A stretch of 64,000 nucleotides of DNA from Mesorhizobium ciceri WSM4083 (GCF_000519305.1 NZ_JAFG01000011.1:181-64180); one strand, 5' to 3'. Positions 8,511 to 17,702 are shown, numbered from the stretch's first letter. The notes: a model not told the origin generated them from the letters alone. Numbers and translations: made by a program.

Positions 8511-10577
8511 CTATGCCAGGCTTCCCTGCAGCACCGTCAGCCTGGCCTTCTTGGGCATGCGGGCGGTCAGCCATTCCAGCGCCTTGTCGTGCGGCATCGG
8601 GAAGGCGATGGAGTAGCCCTGCACCTGGTCGCAGCCGATCGCCATCAGCGAATTGAGCTCGGCCTCGGTTTCGGCGCCCTCTGCGACGATCGAGATGCCA
8701 AGGCCACGCGCCAGCTCGGTGATGGCGCGGACGATTTTCGAGTTGTCGCCATTCTCATGGATGTTCTGGACGAAGCGGCGATCGATCTTCAGCCGGTCGA
8801 TCTCGTTCGGGTTGACATGGCTGAGCGAAGCATAGCCGGTGCCGAAATCATCGAGTTCAAGATGGACGCCGGCTGCCCGGATGTGGCGCAGCTTGGCCGC
8901 GATGCCCGTCTTTTCGTCATCGAGGATGACGGATTCGACGATTTCCAGCGACAATTTCTGCGGCGGCAGCCCGGCCTTTTCCAGCGTCTCGAACAAGAAC
9001 GCATCGAAATCGTGCTCGCGCAGCTCGGTGCCGGAAACATTGACGGCAAGCCGTCCGAAGGCAATGCCGGCGCGGTTCCATTCGGCCGCCTCGTTGATCG
9101 CCTTGGTGATGACGATGCGGCCCATCTCGGGCATGAAGCCGCATTTCTCGGCGACCGGAATGAATTCGCCGGGCGGGATCATGCCGCGCTCCGCATGGTT
9201 CCAGCGAACCAGCGCCTCGATGCCGCTGATCGTGCCGTTGGTCAGCGAGACCTGCGGCTGGAAATAGACCTGGAACGCCCGCTCGGCGATGGCGACCTTG
9301 ATGTCGTGCTCGAGCTGCTTGCGATAGTCGAGTTCGCGGCGCAGCTCCTCGGAGAAGAAGGAGAAGTTGCCGCCGCCAAGCTTCTTGGCGGAGTAGAGCG
9401 CCAGATCGGCGTGGACCAGCAAATCCCCAGCATTGTCGGCGTCGATCGGATAGACCGCGATGCCGGCGCTGGCGCCTGGGAGAATGGTCGTGCCCTGGAA
9501 GACGATCGGCTCGTTGATATGTGCCAGGATGCGTCGCGCCAGCATATTGATGTCTTCGGTGCCGCCGGCGCCGCCGAGGATCATGACGAACTCGTCGCCG
9601 CCCAGGCGCACGCACAGATCCGACGCCCGGCAGGAATCGCGCATGCGCTGTGCCGTGACGACCAGCACATAGTCGCCGGCGGCGTGGCCGAGCGTATCGT
9701 TGATCTGCTTGAACCGGTCGAGATCGAGCTGGACGACGGCAAGGCGTTCGCGACGCCGGTGCGTGCCCTTGATCAGCGTGTCGAAATGATCGGTCAGGAA
9801 CGTGCGGTTGTGCAGGCCGGTGAGCCCGTCGTGCACCGCGATGAAGGCCATGGAATTGCGCGCGTCGATCAGTTCATGCGTCTTGCGCAGGATGGCGTTC
9901 GACATCGGTCTGAAGATGAACAGCGCCACCAGTATGATGACGCCGATTGTGGCATAGAACAGCGTGCGGTGGAGGGCGAGCAGCTTCTCTGAGCGCTCAT
10001 CGGCATCGGCGCTGATGCGCTGGCCAAGCGCGGCATAGCCCGACAAGGTCGCATTGGCGACAGAGGCATCGAGATTGACGCGTTCGTCGCCCCCCTTGTA
10101 GCCGCCATTGCCGCTGAATTGCGATTCATAGGCCGAGATCAGGCGGTCGCCATTGGCGATCAGCCCGACCGAGAAATAGTCGAGGTGGAAGGGCTTGGCG
10201 AAAAGGACGCTCTCGATCGACTTCGGGTCAAGCTTGGCCGGCGATTGCGGGTCGGCTCCCGTCTGATCGAGCAGCAGGTCGTAGTTCGTCTCGAACTCCG
10301 CCGTTGCCTGCTTGAGCGCGCTGACCAGCGCCGGTTGCTTGTCGCGTGAGCCGGCGCCCGTTGCACCGGCAAGGAAGACGATGCGCTGCGACAGCGTCTT
10401 TTGTGTGCTGACGATGTCGAGCAAGGTGTGATTGTGCTGTTGGGTGGCCATCATCTGCTGCAGCAGGATGAAGGAGGCGATCACCATGGCCGCAATGATC
10501 AGCAGGGCCAGCCAATAGCCGGCCTTGATCAACAGTATGAGCTTGCCTGAAACGGTTTGCACCGGCTGCTGCGACAT
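8511..10577 (-). CDS. Membrane-anchored diguanylate cyclase/phosphodiesterase (GGDEF-EAL)
   Basis: 688 residues: transmembrane helix at about 15-40, a periplasmic helical sensor region (PilJ-like, with LSQRIVFLAG), a second helix near 212-230, then GGDEF and EAL domains. The GGDEF site is intact (RLGGDEFV). In the EAL domain the key motifs also look intact: IEALVRW, DDFGTGYASLSH, LKIDRRFV and EGAETEAE. It could therefore both make and break cyclic di-GMP at the inner membrane, though proteins of this type commonly have one dominant activity. Sensor ligand unknown. The gene is followed after 133 bases by the deacetylase on the same strand. Confidence 0.92.
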   Translation of the reverse strand: MSQQPVQTVSGKLILLIKAGYWLALLIIAAMVIASFILLQQMMATQQHNHTLLDIVSTQKTLSQRIVFLAGATGAGSRDKQPALVSALKQATAEFETNYDLLLDQTGADPQSPAKLDPKSIESVLFAKPFHLDYFSVGLIANGDRLISAYESQFSGNGGYKGGDERVNLDASVANATLSGYAALGQRISADADERSEKLLALHRTLFYATIGVIILVALFIFRPMSNAILRKTHELIDARNSMAFIAVHDGLTGLHNRTFLTDHFDTLIKGTHRRRERLAVVQLDLDRFKQINDTLGHAAGDYVLVVTAQRMRDSCRASDLCVRLGGDEFVMILGGAGGTEDINMLARRILAHINEPIVFQGTTILPGASAGIAVYPIDADNAGDLLVHADLALYSAKKLGGGNFSFFSEELRRELDYRKQLEHDIKVAIAERAFQVYFQPQVSLTNGTISGIEALVRWNHAERGMIPPGEFIPVAEKCGFMPEMGRIVITKAINEAAEWNRAGIAFGRLAVNVSGTELREHDFDAFLFETLEKAGLPPQKLSLEIVESVILDDEKTGIAAKLRHIRAAGVHLELDDFGTGYASLSHVNPNEIDRLKIDRRFVQNIHENGDNSKIVRAITELARGLGISIVAEGAETEAELNSLMAIGCDQVQGYSIAFPMPHDKALEWLTARMPKKARLTVLQGSLA

Positions 10578-10907
10578 TTTCGGGGGCGGCCCTCTCGCCT
10601 ACGGATTCTTGCCTAAGATTCTTGTATGAGCACCATTGAACTGCAAACGTTAACAGGACCGGAAATCGACGGCTGCCCGGTGAGGGGCAGCTGTCGAAAG
10701 ATCGCGAAATGGTTATCGGCTCGTTTAGCGCCGTACCGGCATTTGAGCGGTCATCGGCCAGAACCTTTGTCGTGGCGTCGTTTCCGCCCCCGCATGATGA
10801 TCGACATCGGGGCGGCATCGTGCTGCTTGCCACCGGTCCGGTCGTTTTTGCGATGGATTTTTCGCGCGGACGAGACGACAGTCAGCCCACATCAAACGAG
10901 GCCGACC
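10578..10907. other. Intergenic region between divergent GGDEF-EAL gene and kbl
   Basis: No convincing gene. A GCTGCCC/GGGCAGC hairpin (10672-10691, loop GGTGAG) is visible without a following T-run, so it is not an obvious terminator. An in-frame open stretch precedes kbl but carries no family similarity. Promoters for both flanking genes are expected here; I cannot place them. Confidence 0.4.
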
Positions 10908-12095
10908 ATGACCGCAGCATTCCTCTCACACATCGACAGCGAGCTCGCGGGGCTCAAATCGGCAGGCCTCTACAAGTCGGAGCGGGTGATCACTTCGACC
11001 CAGTCGGCCGAGATCGAGGTCGGCGGCGACAAGGTGCTGAATTTCTGTGCCAACAACTATCTCGGCCTCGCCGATAGCGCCGATTTGCGCAATGCTGCCA
11101 AGCAGGCGCTCGACCGCTATGGCTACGGGATGGCATCGGTGCGCTTTATCTGCGGCACGCAGGAAGAGCACAAGCAGCTCGAATCCACGATTTCCTCTTT
11201 CCTCGGCATGGAAGACACCATCCTCTACGGCTCCTGTTTCGATGCCAATGGCGGCCTGTTCGAGACGCTGCTGGGCGAGGAAGACGCCATTATCTCGGAT
11301 GCCTTGAATCATGCCTCGATCATCGATGGCGTGCGGCTGTCGAAGGCCAAACGTTTCCGCTACGCCAACAACGACATGGCCGATCTCGAGGCGCGCCTGA
11401 AGGAAGCCCGGGACTGCCGCTTCCGGTTGATCGCCACCGACGGCGTGTTTTCGATGGATGGCATCATCGCCAATCTCAGGGGTGTCTGCGACCTCGCCGA
11501 GAAATACGACGCCATGGTGATGGTCGACGACAGCCATGCCGTCGGCTTCGTCGGCCGAAACGGCCGCGGCTCGGCCGAACATTGCGGCGTCGAGGGCAGG
11601 GTCGACATCATCACCGGCACGCTCGGCAAGGCGCTTGGCGGGGCCTCCGGTGGCTATACTTCGGGCAAGAGCCAGGTGGTCGACTGGCTGCGCCAGCGCT
11701 CACGGCCGTATCTCTTCTCCAACACGCTGATGCCGGCGATCGCCGGCGCTTCGATCAAGGTGTTCGAACTGATCAAGGACGGCGATGGGCTGCGCAGCAA
11801 ACTCTACGACAATGCGGCGCGCTTTCGGTCGCAGATGGGCAAGCTCGGCTTCACGCTGGCCGGAGCCGATCATCCGATCATTCCGGTGATGCTGGGCGAT
11901 GCCAGCCTGGCGCAGGAGATGGCGGCGCGCATGCTGAAGCGCGGCATCTACGTCATCGGCTTTTCCTTCCCGGTGGTGCCGAAAGGCCAGGCGCGCATCC
12001 GCACGCAGATGTCGGCGGCGCATTCCAGCGCGGATATCGATCGGGCAGTGGAAGCGTTTGCCGCTGTCGGGCGCGAACTCGGGGTCATTTCCTGA
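10908..12095 (+). CDS. kbl: Glycine C-acetyltransferase (2-amino-3-ketobutyrate CoA ligase)
   Basis: Converts 2-amino-3-ketobutyrate plus CoA to glycine and acetyl-CoA, the second step of threonine degradation. 395 residues from ATG 10908, the normal family length; the frame opens upstream at 10626 but the extra residues match nothing. PLP-enzyme landmarks of the alpha-oxoamine synthase family are clear: NFCANNYLGLA near the start, DDSHAVGF, and the Schiff-base lysine K241 in GTLGKALGGASGGY. It is followed 52 bases later by tdh, which makes its substrate, so the pair forms an operon. Confidence 0.96.
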   Translation: MTAAFLSHIDSELAGLKSAGLYKSERVITSTQSAEIEVGGDKVLNFCANNYLGLADSADLRNAAKQALDRYGYGMASVRFICGTQEEHKQLESTISSFLGMEDTILYGSCFDANGGLFETLLGEEDAIISDALNHASIIDGVRLSKAKRFRYANNDMADLEARLKEARDCRFRLIATDGVFSMDGIIANLRGVCDLAEKYDAMVMVDDSHAVGFVGRNGRGSAEHCGVEGRVDIITGTLGKALGGASGGYTSGKSQVVDWLRQRSRPYLFSNTLMPAIAGASIKVFELIKDGDGLRSKLYDNAARFRSQMGKLGFTLAGADHPIIPVMLGDASLAQEMAARMLKRGIYVIGFSFPVVPKGQARIRTQMSAAHSSADIDRAVEAFAAVGRELGVIS

Positions 12096-12099
12096 AAGG

Positions 12100-12122
12100 C
12101 CGGAACCGAAAAGCGATTCCGG
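12100..12122 (+). repeat. Intercistronic hairpin between kbl and tdh
   Basis: CCGGAA and TTCCGG flank an 11-base loop in the 52-base kbl-tdh gap. It could be an mRNA-stabilising or tuning hairpin, or a remnant of a small palindromic repeat. There is no T-run, so it is not a typical terminator. Confidence 0.35.
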
Positions 12123-12147
12123 ATCAAGAGATTCAAGGGACAAAAGC

Positions 12148-13182
12148 ATGTCGAACATGATGAAGGCGCTGGTGAAGGCCAAGGCCGAACCGGGCATCTG
12201 GATGGAAGAGGTGCCGGTGCCGGAGATCGGCCCAAACGACGTGCTGATCAAGATCAAGAAGACGGCGATTTGCGGCACCGACGTCCATATCTACAATTGG
12301 GACCAGTGGGCGCAAAAGACGGTGCCGGTGCCGATGGTGACGGGCCATGAATTCGTCGGCACCGTTGCCGATTTCGGCGCCGCGGTCACCGAATACAAGG
12401 TCGGCCAGCGTGTATCGGGCGAAGGCCACATCGTCTGCGGCCATTGCCGCAACTGTCGCGCCGGGCGAGGGCATCTGTGCCGCAACACGCTCGGCGTCGG
12501 CGTCAACCGTCCGGGCGCCTTCGGCGAGTATCTGGCGATCCCGCAGCATAATGTCGTGCCGATCCCCGATGATGTGCCCGACGAGATCGCCGCGATCTTC
12601 GATCCGCTGGGCAATGCCGTTCACACCGCATTGTCATTTGATCTGGTCGGCGAAGATGTGCTGGTCACCGGCGCCGGGCCGATCGGCATCATGGGCGCGC
12701 TCGTCGCGCAATGCGTCGGCGCGCGAAAAGTCGTCATCACCGACATCAACCCGGTGCGGCTGGCGCTGGCCAAGAAGCTCGGCGTCCAGCATGTCGTCGA
12801 CGCCTCGAAGGAAAAGCTGCGTGACGTCATGCCGGTGCTCGGCATGACCGAGGGGTTCGACGTCGGCCTCGAAATGTCGGGCGCCGCCCCCGCTTTCCGC
12901 GACATGATCGACACCATGAACAATGGCGGCAAGATCGCCATTCTGGGCATCGCGCCGACCGGCTTCGAGATCGACTGGAACAAGGTCATCTTCAAGATGC
13001 TGCATCTCAAGGGCATCTACGGCCGCGAGATGTTCGAAACCTGGTACAAGATGATCGCGCTTGTGCAGGGCCCGCTGGATGTCTCCGGCCTGATCACCCA
13101 CCGCATCGGCATCGACGATTTTCAGGCCGGCTTCGATGCGATGCGCAGCGGCAGTTCCGGCAAGGTGGTGATGGACTGGTAG
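12148..13182 (+). CDS. tdh: L-threonine 3-dehydrogenase
   Basis: Zinc- and NAD-dependent oxidation of L-threonine to 2-amino-3-ketobutyrate. 344 residues, the usual length. Catalytic zinc motif CGTDVHIYNWD and GHEFVG; structural-zinc cysteine set in CGHCRNCRAGRGHLC; Rossmann motif VTGAGPIGIMGA. Start at ATG 12148 with AAGGGA 8 bases upstream. The reading frame extends upstream into kbl but the Tdh start is well conserved at MKALVKAKAEPGIW. Forms a unit with kbl. Confidence 0.96.
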   Translation: MSNMMKALVKAKAEPGIWMEEVPVPEIGPNDVLIKIKKTAICGTDVHIYNWDQWAQKTVPVPMVTGHEFVGTVADFGAAVTEYKVGQRVSGEGHIVCGHCRNCRAGRGHLCRNTLGVGVNRPGAFGEYLAIPQHNVVPIPDDVPDEIAAIFDPLGNAVHTALSFDLVGEDVLVTGAGPIGIMGALVAQCVGARKVVITDINPVRLALAKKLGVQHVVDASKEKLRDVMPVLGMTEGFDVGLEMSGAAPAFRDMIDTMNNGGKIAILGIAPTGFEIDWNKVIFKMLHLKGIYGREMFETWYKMIALVQGPLDVSGLITHRIGIDDFQAGFDAMRSGSSGKVVMDW

Positions 13183-13190
13183 ATGCCGCC

Positions 13191-13697
13191 CTACCGCAGA
13201 ATTCTGTTTTTCATTAACCATTTCACGGAGCGGGGCCACGCGTAGTTCGCACCCATGCGAAGATCGGTAAACCCCTCCGAAACATGTCTCCCGGTTTCGG
13301 CGTCAAGGATGCGAATGAACATAGTATGTTCTGTTCGGTTGATGCGCGTTACGACGCCAAGCAAGGCAAGCGACGCGCCGTGCTCCTTGGCAATCGGGCC
13401 TTCACAACCAGCGCAGTTGCGCAATCCGTGCGGCGCGGCAGCCTTTGTATCCCTCGCCGGCACATCAATTACTGTAAAACGCCCAGACTGGGAGAGCATG
13501 TCCCTCGCAATTTGTGCCGATTCCGACAGATAGCGCCTGTCATAATCGTCCGGGGGAATTATTCCCGCCCCGGCGCTCTTGTCCTCCAATTCGAAAGGGA
13601 ACACTTCGATCGACATCGGCTTTGTCTGCTGGGCCTGCGCAAATGCGCAGGTGCCTACAAGCAGCGTCACCAGGACACTTAATGCGCGAATGCTCAT
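13191..13697 (-). CDS. Secreted DUF2380/DUF3280-like protein
   Basis: 168 residues from ATG 13697, which has a near-perfect GGGAGGA ribosome site; a longer frame to 13748 lacks one. A signal peptide (MSIRALSVLVTLLVGTCAFAQAQQ) precedes a mature domain with IEVFPFELEDKSAG, RYLSESAQIARDML and VVTRINRTEHTMFIRILDAETGR, resembling the predicted periplasmic DUF2380/DUF3280 group. Two cysteines (NCAGCEG) lie mid-protein but lack the following His of a heme site. Converges with tdh. Function unknown. Confidence 0.66.
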   Translation of the reverse strand: MSIRALSVLVTLLVGTCAFAQAQQTKPMSIEVFPFELEDKSAGAGIIPPDDYDRRYLSESAQIARDMLSQSGRFTVIDVPARDTKAAAPHGLRNCAGCEGPIAKEHGASLALLGVVTRINRTEHTMFIRILDAETGRHVSEGFTDLRMGANYAWPRSVKWLMKNRILR

Positions 13698-13851
13698 CGT
13701 AGTCCTCCCGTCGGTGTAATGGGCATTATACGCGGCCTGACAACGCAAATCACGATCAAATCGAAAGCAATGCTATGCTTTGGCTGCGGTGGGAGTTCCC
13801 ACGCAGGTTCGCTCGAACTCCGTCGTTCAGAGTGATTGGCTTGATCTTGGA

Positions 13852-14325
13852 CTAACCCTTGCTCGGGACCAGGCTGGTCTCCAATGCAGCCAGTCCGCTG
13901 GTGATCGCCGTGCGCTCTTCAGCACTGAGCCTTGCCAGCAAATCCCGTTCGAACGCCTTCGCCAGCGGCACCATCTCGCGATAGGCGGCAAGCCCCGTTC
14001 CGGTCAGCGTCAGATGTTCGACACGGCGGTCTTTTTCGTCCGGTTTTCGCGTCAGCCACCGACGCCGTTCGAGCTCGGCGACAGCGCGCGAAACCTTGGT
14101 CTTGTGCATGGCCGACTGCTCGCCGAGCTCTGTCGCGGTCATCGTGCCGCGCTGCCCCAGTCCCGAGAGGGTGCGCCATTCCGGCCGCGTCAGGCCATGG
14201 CTGTCCTTGTAAATCCGGGAAAACTCGCGGCTGACGGCGTCGGCAAGCCGGTAGAGCCGGTAGGGCAGGAAACTCTCCAGATTGAGAATTTCAGGCGCGT
14301 CGGGCACTTCGCTCTTGATCACCAT
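13852..14325 (-). CDS. MarR-family regulator, probable homogentisate pathway regulator
   Basis: 158 residues from ATG 14325 (the frame reaches 14388, but that start would lie on the operator-like palindrome). The winged helix-turn-helix is GTMTATELGEQSAMHKTKVSRAVAELERRRWLTRKPDEKDRRVEHLTLT; the family wing signature DEKDRR is intact. It is divergent from hmgA with only 88 bases between them, the classical arrangement for a local repressor. Likely ligand is a pathway aromatic, but that is inference. Confidence 0.85.
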   Translation of the reverse strand: MVIKSEVPDAPEILNLESFLPYRLYRLADAVSREFSRIYKDSHGLTRPEWRTLSGLGQRGTMTATELGEQSAMHKTKVSRAVAELERRRWLTRKPDEKDRRVEHLTLTGTGLAAYREMVPLAKAFERDLLARLSAEERTAITSGLAALETSLVPSKG

Positions 14326-14344
14326 TTTTTCAAAGCCGCCATTG

Positions 14345-14377
14345 ATGGTTACATTTTCAATGGTTACAAATGAAACC
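14345..14377. promoter_or_regulatory. Candidate MarR operator in the hmgA/regulator gap
   Basis: Two ATGGTTACA copies (14345-14353 and 14360-14368) are spaced by 15 bases, and the second is part of an imperfect palindrome GGTTACAAATGAAACC (14362-14377). The site lies in the 88-base gap between the divergent MarR gene and hmgA, so it could control both promoters. Confidence 0.45.
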
Positions 14378-14413
14378 AGTTTGGTCAATTGGTATCCATT
14401 TCGGGAGGAAGCA

Positions 14414-15727
14414 ATGGCCTTTTCCTACATGCCGGGCTTCGGCAACGACTTCGAAACCGAGACGCTGCCCGGTTCGCTGCCGCAGGGACGGAATTCGCCG
14501 CAGCGGCCGGCCTACGGTCTTTACGCCGAACAGCTTTCCGGCTCTCCCTTCACCGCGCCGCGCGGCACCAATGAGCGCTCCTGGCTCTACCGCATCCGAC
14601 CGAGCGTCAAGCACACTGGCCGCTTCAAGCCTGCGAGCTATCCCTTGTGGAAGAGCGCGCCCAATGTCGGCGACCATGAACTGGCGCTTGGCCAGTACCG
14701 CTGGAATCCGGTGCCGATGCCGAAGGAGCCGACCGACTTTATCAAGGGCATGCGCAGCATCACCACCGCTGGCGACGTGCTCGGGCAGACCGGCATGGCG
14801 GCACATGTCTATGTCGCCAACACCTCGATGGTCGACGACCATTTCTTCAATGCCGACGGCGAGTTGCTGGTCGTGCCGCAGGTCGGCGCCTTGCGCTTCG
14901 TCACCGAGATGGGCGTCATCGAATTGAGGCCCGGCGAGATCGCGGTGCTGCCGCGCGGCCTGGTCTTCAAGGTCGAACTGGTCGATAAGGAAGTGCGCGG
15001 CTACGTCTGCGAGAATTACGGCGCCAAGTTGACGCTGCCCGACCGCGGCCCGATCGGCGCCAATTGCCTGGCCAATCCGCGCGATTTCAAGACGCCTTGC
15101 GCCTGGTTCGAGGAGAAGGAAACGCCTTGCCGGCTGACGGTGAAATGGTGCGGCAATTTCCATGTCACCGAGATCGGCCATTCGCCGCTGGACGTCGTTG
15201 CCTGGCACGGCAACTACGCGCCCTACAAATATGATCTGGCGACCTTTTCGCCGGTCGGAGCGCTGCTGTTCGACCATCCCGATCCGTCGATCTTCACGGT
15301 GCTGACGGCGCCGAGTGGCGAGGAGGGTACCGCCAACATCGACTTCGTCATCTTTCCGCCGCGCTGGCTGGTGGCCGAAGATACGTTCCGGCCACCCTGG
15401 TACCACCGCAACATCATGAGCGAGTTCATGGGGCTGATCCACGGCCAGTATGACGCCAAGGAAGAAGGTTTTGTGCCCGGTGGCATCAGCCTGCACAATC
15501 TGATGCTGGCCCATGGGCCGGATGCGCCTGGCTTCGAAAAGGCCTCGCGCGCGGGCCTTAAACCGGTCAAGCTCGACAACACCATGGCGTTCATGTTCGA
15601 AACCCGCTTTCCGCAGATGCTGACCCGCTACGGCGCCGAACTCGAAACGCGGCAGGACAATTACATCGACTGCTGGGCGGATCTGAAGAAGCGTTTCAAT
15701 GGCACGCCCGAGGGCGACTGGTCTTGA
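14414..15727 (+). CDS. hmgA: Homogentisate 1,2-dioxygenase
   Basis: Opens the ring of homogentisate to maleylacetoacetate in tyrosine/phenylalanine breakdown. 437 residues from ATG 14414, which follows GGGAGGA at 14403-14409; upstream in-frame sequence belongs to the regulator gap. Begins with the family signature YMPGFGNDFETE and has NERSWLYRIRPS. Iron ligands are seen in PPWYHRNIMSEFMG (His and Glu) and the later LAHGPD region (His). It overlaps the next gene by four bases and heads a run of same-strand genes ending with the DinB-like protein. Confidence 0.97.
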   Translation: MAFSYMPGFGNDFETETLPGSLPQGRNSPQRPAYGLYAEQLSGSPFTAPRGTNERSWLYRIRPSVKHTGRFKPASYPLWKSAPNVGDHELALGQYRWNPVPMPKEPTDFIKGMRSITTAGDVLGQTGMAAHVYVANTSMVDDHFFNADGELLVVPQVGALRFVTEMGVIELRPGEIAVLPRGLVFKVELVDKEVRGYVCENYGAKLTLPDRGPIGANCLANPRDFKTPCAWFEEKETPCRLTVKWCGNFHVTEIGHSPLDVVAWHGNYAPYKYDLATFSPVGALLFDHPDPSIFTVLTAPSGEEGTANIDFVIFPPRWLVAEDTFRPPWYHRNIMSEFMGLIHGQYDAKEEGFVPGGISLHNLMLAHGPDAPGFEKASRAGLKPVKLDNTMAFMFETRFPQMLTRYGAELETRQDNYIDCWADLKKRFNGTPEGDWS

Positions 15728-16593
15728 GCACCGAGCCAATGCCGGATCGGCTAGTGCTTTTGGGCTCGAAGGGTGGTCCTGCGCTCCGGCCGGGTGGTCC
15801 GTGGCCGAGTTCGTCGCTGCTGCAGATCGGCGGCCGCAGCATCGTTGTCGACTGCGGACTTGGCGTGACGCGCGGTCTGGTCGATGCCGGCATCAGCCTG
15901 AAGTCGCTCGACCTGATCTTCATCACGCATCTGCACTCCGACCATGTGTTGGAACTGGGGCCGCTGATCCACACCGCCTGGACGGCGGGTTTGGCCATGC
16001 CCGTCGGTGTGTTCGGTCCGCCCGGCACGGATCATTATTGGCAGCGCTTTTGCCAGGCGATGGACTTCGATATCGAAATCCGCATCGTCGACGAGGGCCG
16101 GCCGGATATTCGAGACCTGGTTTCGATCGTCGAATTCGGCGAAGGCCAGGTGGTCGAACAGGGCGGCTTGACGGTTTCGGCGCTGCGCGTCGAGCATCCG
16201 CCGGTGACCGACTGTTTTGCCCTGCGCTTCGAACATGGCGGGAAAAGTGTGGTGTTCTCCGCTGACACGGCCTTCTTTCCGCCGCTCGCCGATTTTGCCC
16301 GGAGCGCGGATATCCTCGTCCACGAGGCCATGCTGGAAGAGGGCATCGAGCGGCTGGTGGCCAGGACCGGCAATGGTGCGCGGCTGAAAGACCATCTGCT
16401 CGCCAGCCACAGCTTTGCCGAAGAGGCCGGCAGCATCGCCAGCGATGCCGGCGTCAGGAGGCTGGTGCTCAATCACCTCATTCCGGCCGACGATCCCGGG
16501 ATCGGCGAGGCCGATTGGACTGCCGCTGTCAGGAAAACATGGGCCGGCGACTTGACGATCGCCCGCGACGGCCTTGTTGTGGAGCTAGCATGA
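15724..16593 (+). CDS. MBL-fold metallo-hydrolase in the homogentisate operon
   Basis: 289 residues with a metallo-beta-lactamase fold of the RNase Z/AtsA type: ITHLHSDHV is the HxHxDH metal motif, FSADTAFF supplies the bridging Asp, HEAM and the C-terminal LNHLIP supply later histidines. TTG 15724 gives a TTGA overlap with hmgA and has GAGGG 10 bases before it; ATG 15739 is an alternative. Its placing between hmgA and the fumarylacetoacetase gene suggests a role in aromatic breakdown, for example a thioester or lactone hydrolase, but no substrate can be read from sequence. Confidence 0.82.
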   Translation: MSTEPMPDRLVLLGSKGGPALRPGGPWPSSSLLQIGGRSIVVDCGLGVTRGLVDAGISLKSLDLIFITHLHSDHVLELGPLIHTAWTAGLAMPVGVFGPPGTDHYWQRFCQAMDFDIEIRIVDEGRPDIRDLVSIVEFGEGQVVEQGGLTVSALRVEHPPVTDCFALRFEHGGKSVVFSADTAFFPPLADFARSADILVHEAMLEEGIERLVARTGNGARLKDHLLASHSFAEEAGSIASDAGVRRLVLNHLIPADDPGIGEADWTAAVRKTWAGDLTIARDGLVVELA

Positions 16594-16632
16594 TCCCGAA
16601 AAGTGGGAACCGGTTTTCGGAAAAGATCATGC
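16588..16632. repeat. 45-base palindromic intergenic repeat
   Basis: GCATGATC at one end and GATCATGC at the other enclose an imperfect palindrome centred on AACCGGTT (CGAAAAGTGGGAACCGGTTT). I recognise this as a repeat commonly scattered through rhizobial genomes. Its left end covers the TGA of the MBL gene (16591-16593). Transcribed, it would form a strong hairpin between the MBL and fumarylacetoacetase cistrons. Confidence 0.7.
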
Positions 16633-16684
16633 GTAAGATAAAAAACCAAAGCAGCGCCAAAGCTGCAGCAGGAGAGGAAACCGC

Positions 16685-17698
16685 ATGAAGCTTGCCACAT
16701 TGAAGGACGGGACGCGCGACGGAAAACTCGTCGTCGTCTCGCGCGACCTGACACGCTTCACCGACGCCTCGTTCCTGGTACGCACGCTGCAGGCGGCGCT
16801 CGACGACTGGCGGCGCATCGCCCCGCATCTCGCGACAATAGCGGAATCGCTTGAGAACAATGCGATGCCGTCGGAGCGCTTCCACGAGCATGACGCCCAC
16901 TCGCCGCTGCCGCGTGCCTATCAATGGGCCGATGGCTCGGCTTACGTGAACCATGTCGAGCTGGTGCGCAAAGCGCGCGGCGCCGAGATGCCGGCAAGCT
17001 TCTGGACCGACCCGCTGATCTACCAGGGCGGCTCGGATTCTTTCATTCCGCCACGCGATCCGATCCGCATGGCTGACGAGGCCTTCGGCATCGACATGGA
17101 AGGCGAAGTCGCTGTCATTGTCGACGACGTGCCGATGGGCGCCAACCTCGAAGAAGCGCGCGCTGCGATCCGGCTGGTCATGCTGGTCAATGACGTCACG
17201 CTGCGCGCACTCACCGGACCGGAACTGGCCAAAGGTTTCGGTTTTTTCCAATCAAAGCCGTCCTCGGCGTTTTCGCCTGTCGCGGTCACGCCGGACGAAC
17301 TGGGTCACGCCTGGGATGGCGGCAAGGTCAGCCTGCCGCTGCTCGCCGATCTCAACGGCAAGCCGTTCGGCCGGGCCAATGCCGGTATCGACATGACCTT
17401 CGACTTCCCGGCGCTGATCGTTCACGCAGCAAGGACACGGCCATTGGCCGCCGGCACGATCATCGGCTCGGGGACCGTCTCCAACAAGCTCGACGGCGGG
17501 CCGGGCAAGCCTGTTTCGGCCGGTGGCGCCGGCTATTCCTGCATCGCCGAACTGCGCATGATCGAGACCATCGTGTCAGGCGAAGCCAAAACGCCGTTCC
17601 TGCGCTTCGGCGACACGGTGCGCATCGAGATGAAGGACAAGACCGGGCATTCGATCTTCGGCGCCATCGAGCAGAAGGTCGAAAAATACGAGAGGTGA
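16685..17698 (+). CDS. Fumarylacetoacetate hydrolase family protein
   Basis: 337 residues; cleaves fumarylacetoacetate (or a related acylpyruvate) to fumarate and acetoacetate, the last step of the homogentisate pathway. Metal-binding FAH core: EGEVAVIVDD (Glu ligands), RLVMLVNDVTLR, QSKPSSAFSPVAVTPDEL, and GSGTVSNK. Start ATG 16685 has GGAGAGG upstream. The size and FFQSKPSSAFSP suggest the short fumarylacetoacetase type often found next to hmgA. Separated from the MBL gene by the 45-base repeat, and followed after 4 bases by a small membrane protein gene. Confidence 0.9.
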   Translation: MKLATLKDGTRDGKLVVVSRDLTRFTDASFLVRTLQAALDDWRRIAPHLATIAESLENNAMPSERFHEHDAHSPLPRAYQWADGSAYVNHVELVRKARGAEMPASFWTDPLIYQGGSDSFIPPRDPIRMADEAFGIDMEGEVAVIVDDVPMGANLEEARAAIRLVMLVNDVTLRALTGPELAKGFGFFQSKPSSAFSPVAVTPDELGHAWDGGKVSLPLLADLNGKPFGRANAGIDMTFDFPALIVHAARTRPLAAGTIIGSGTVSNKLDGGPGKPVSAGGAGYSCIAELRMIETIVSGEAKTPFLRFGDTVRIEMKDKTGHSIFGAIEQKVEKYER

Positions 17699-17702
17699 GG
17701 GC

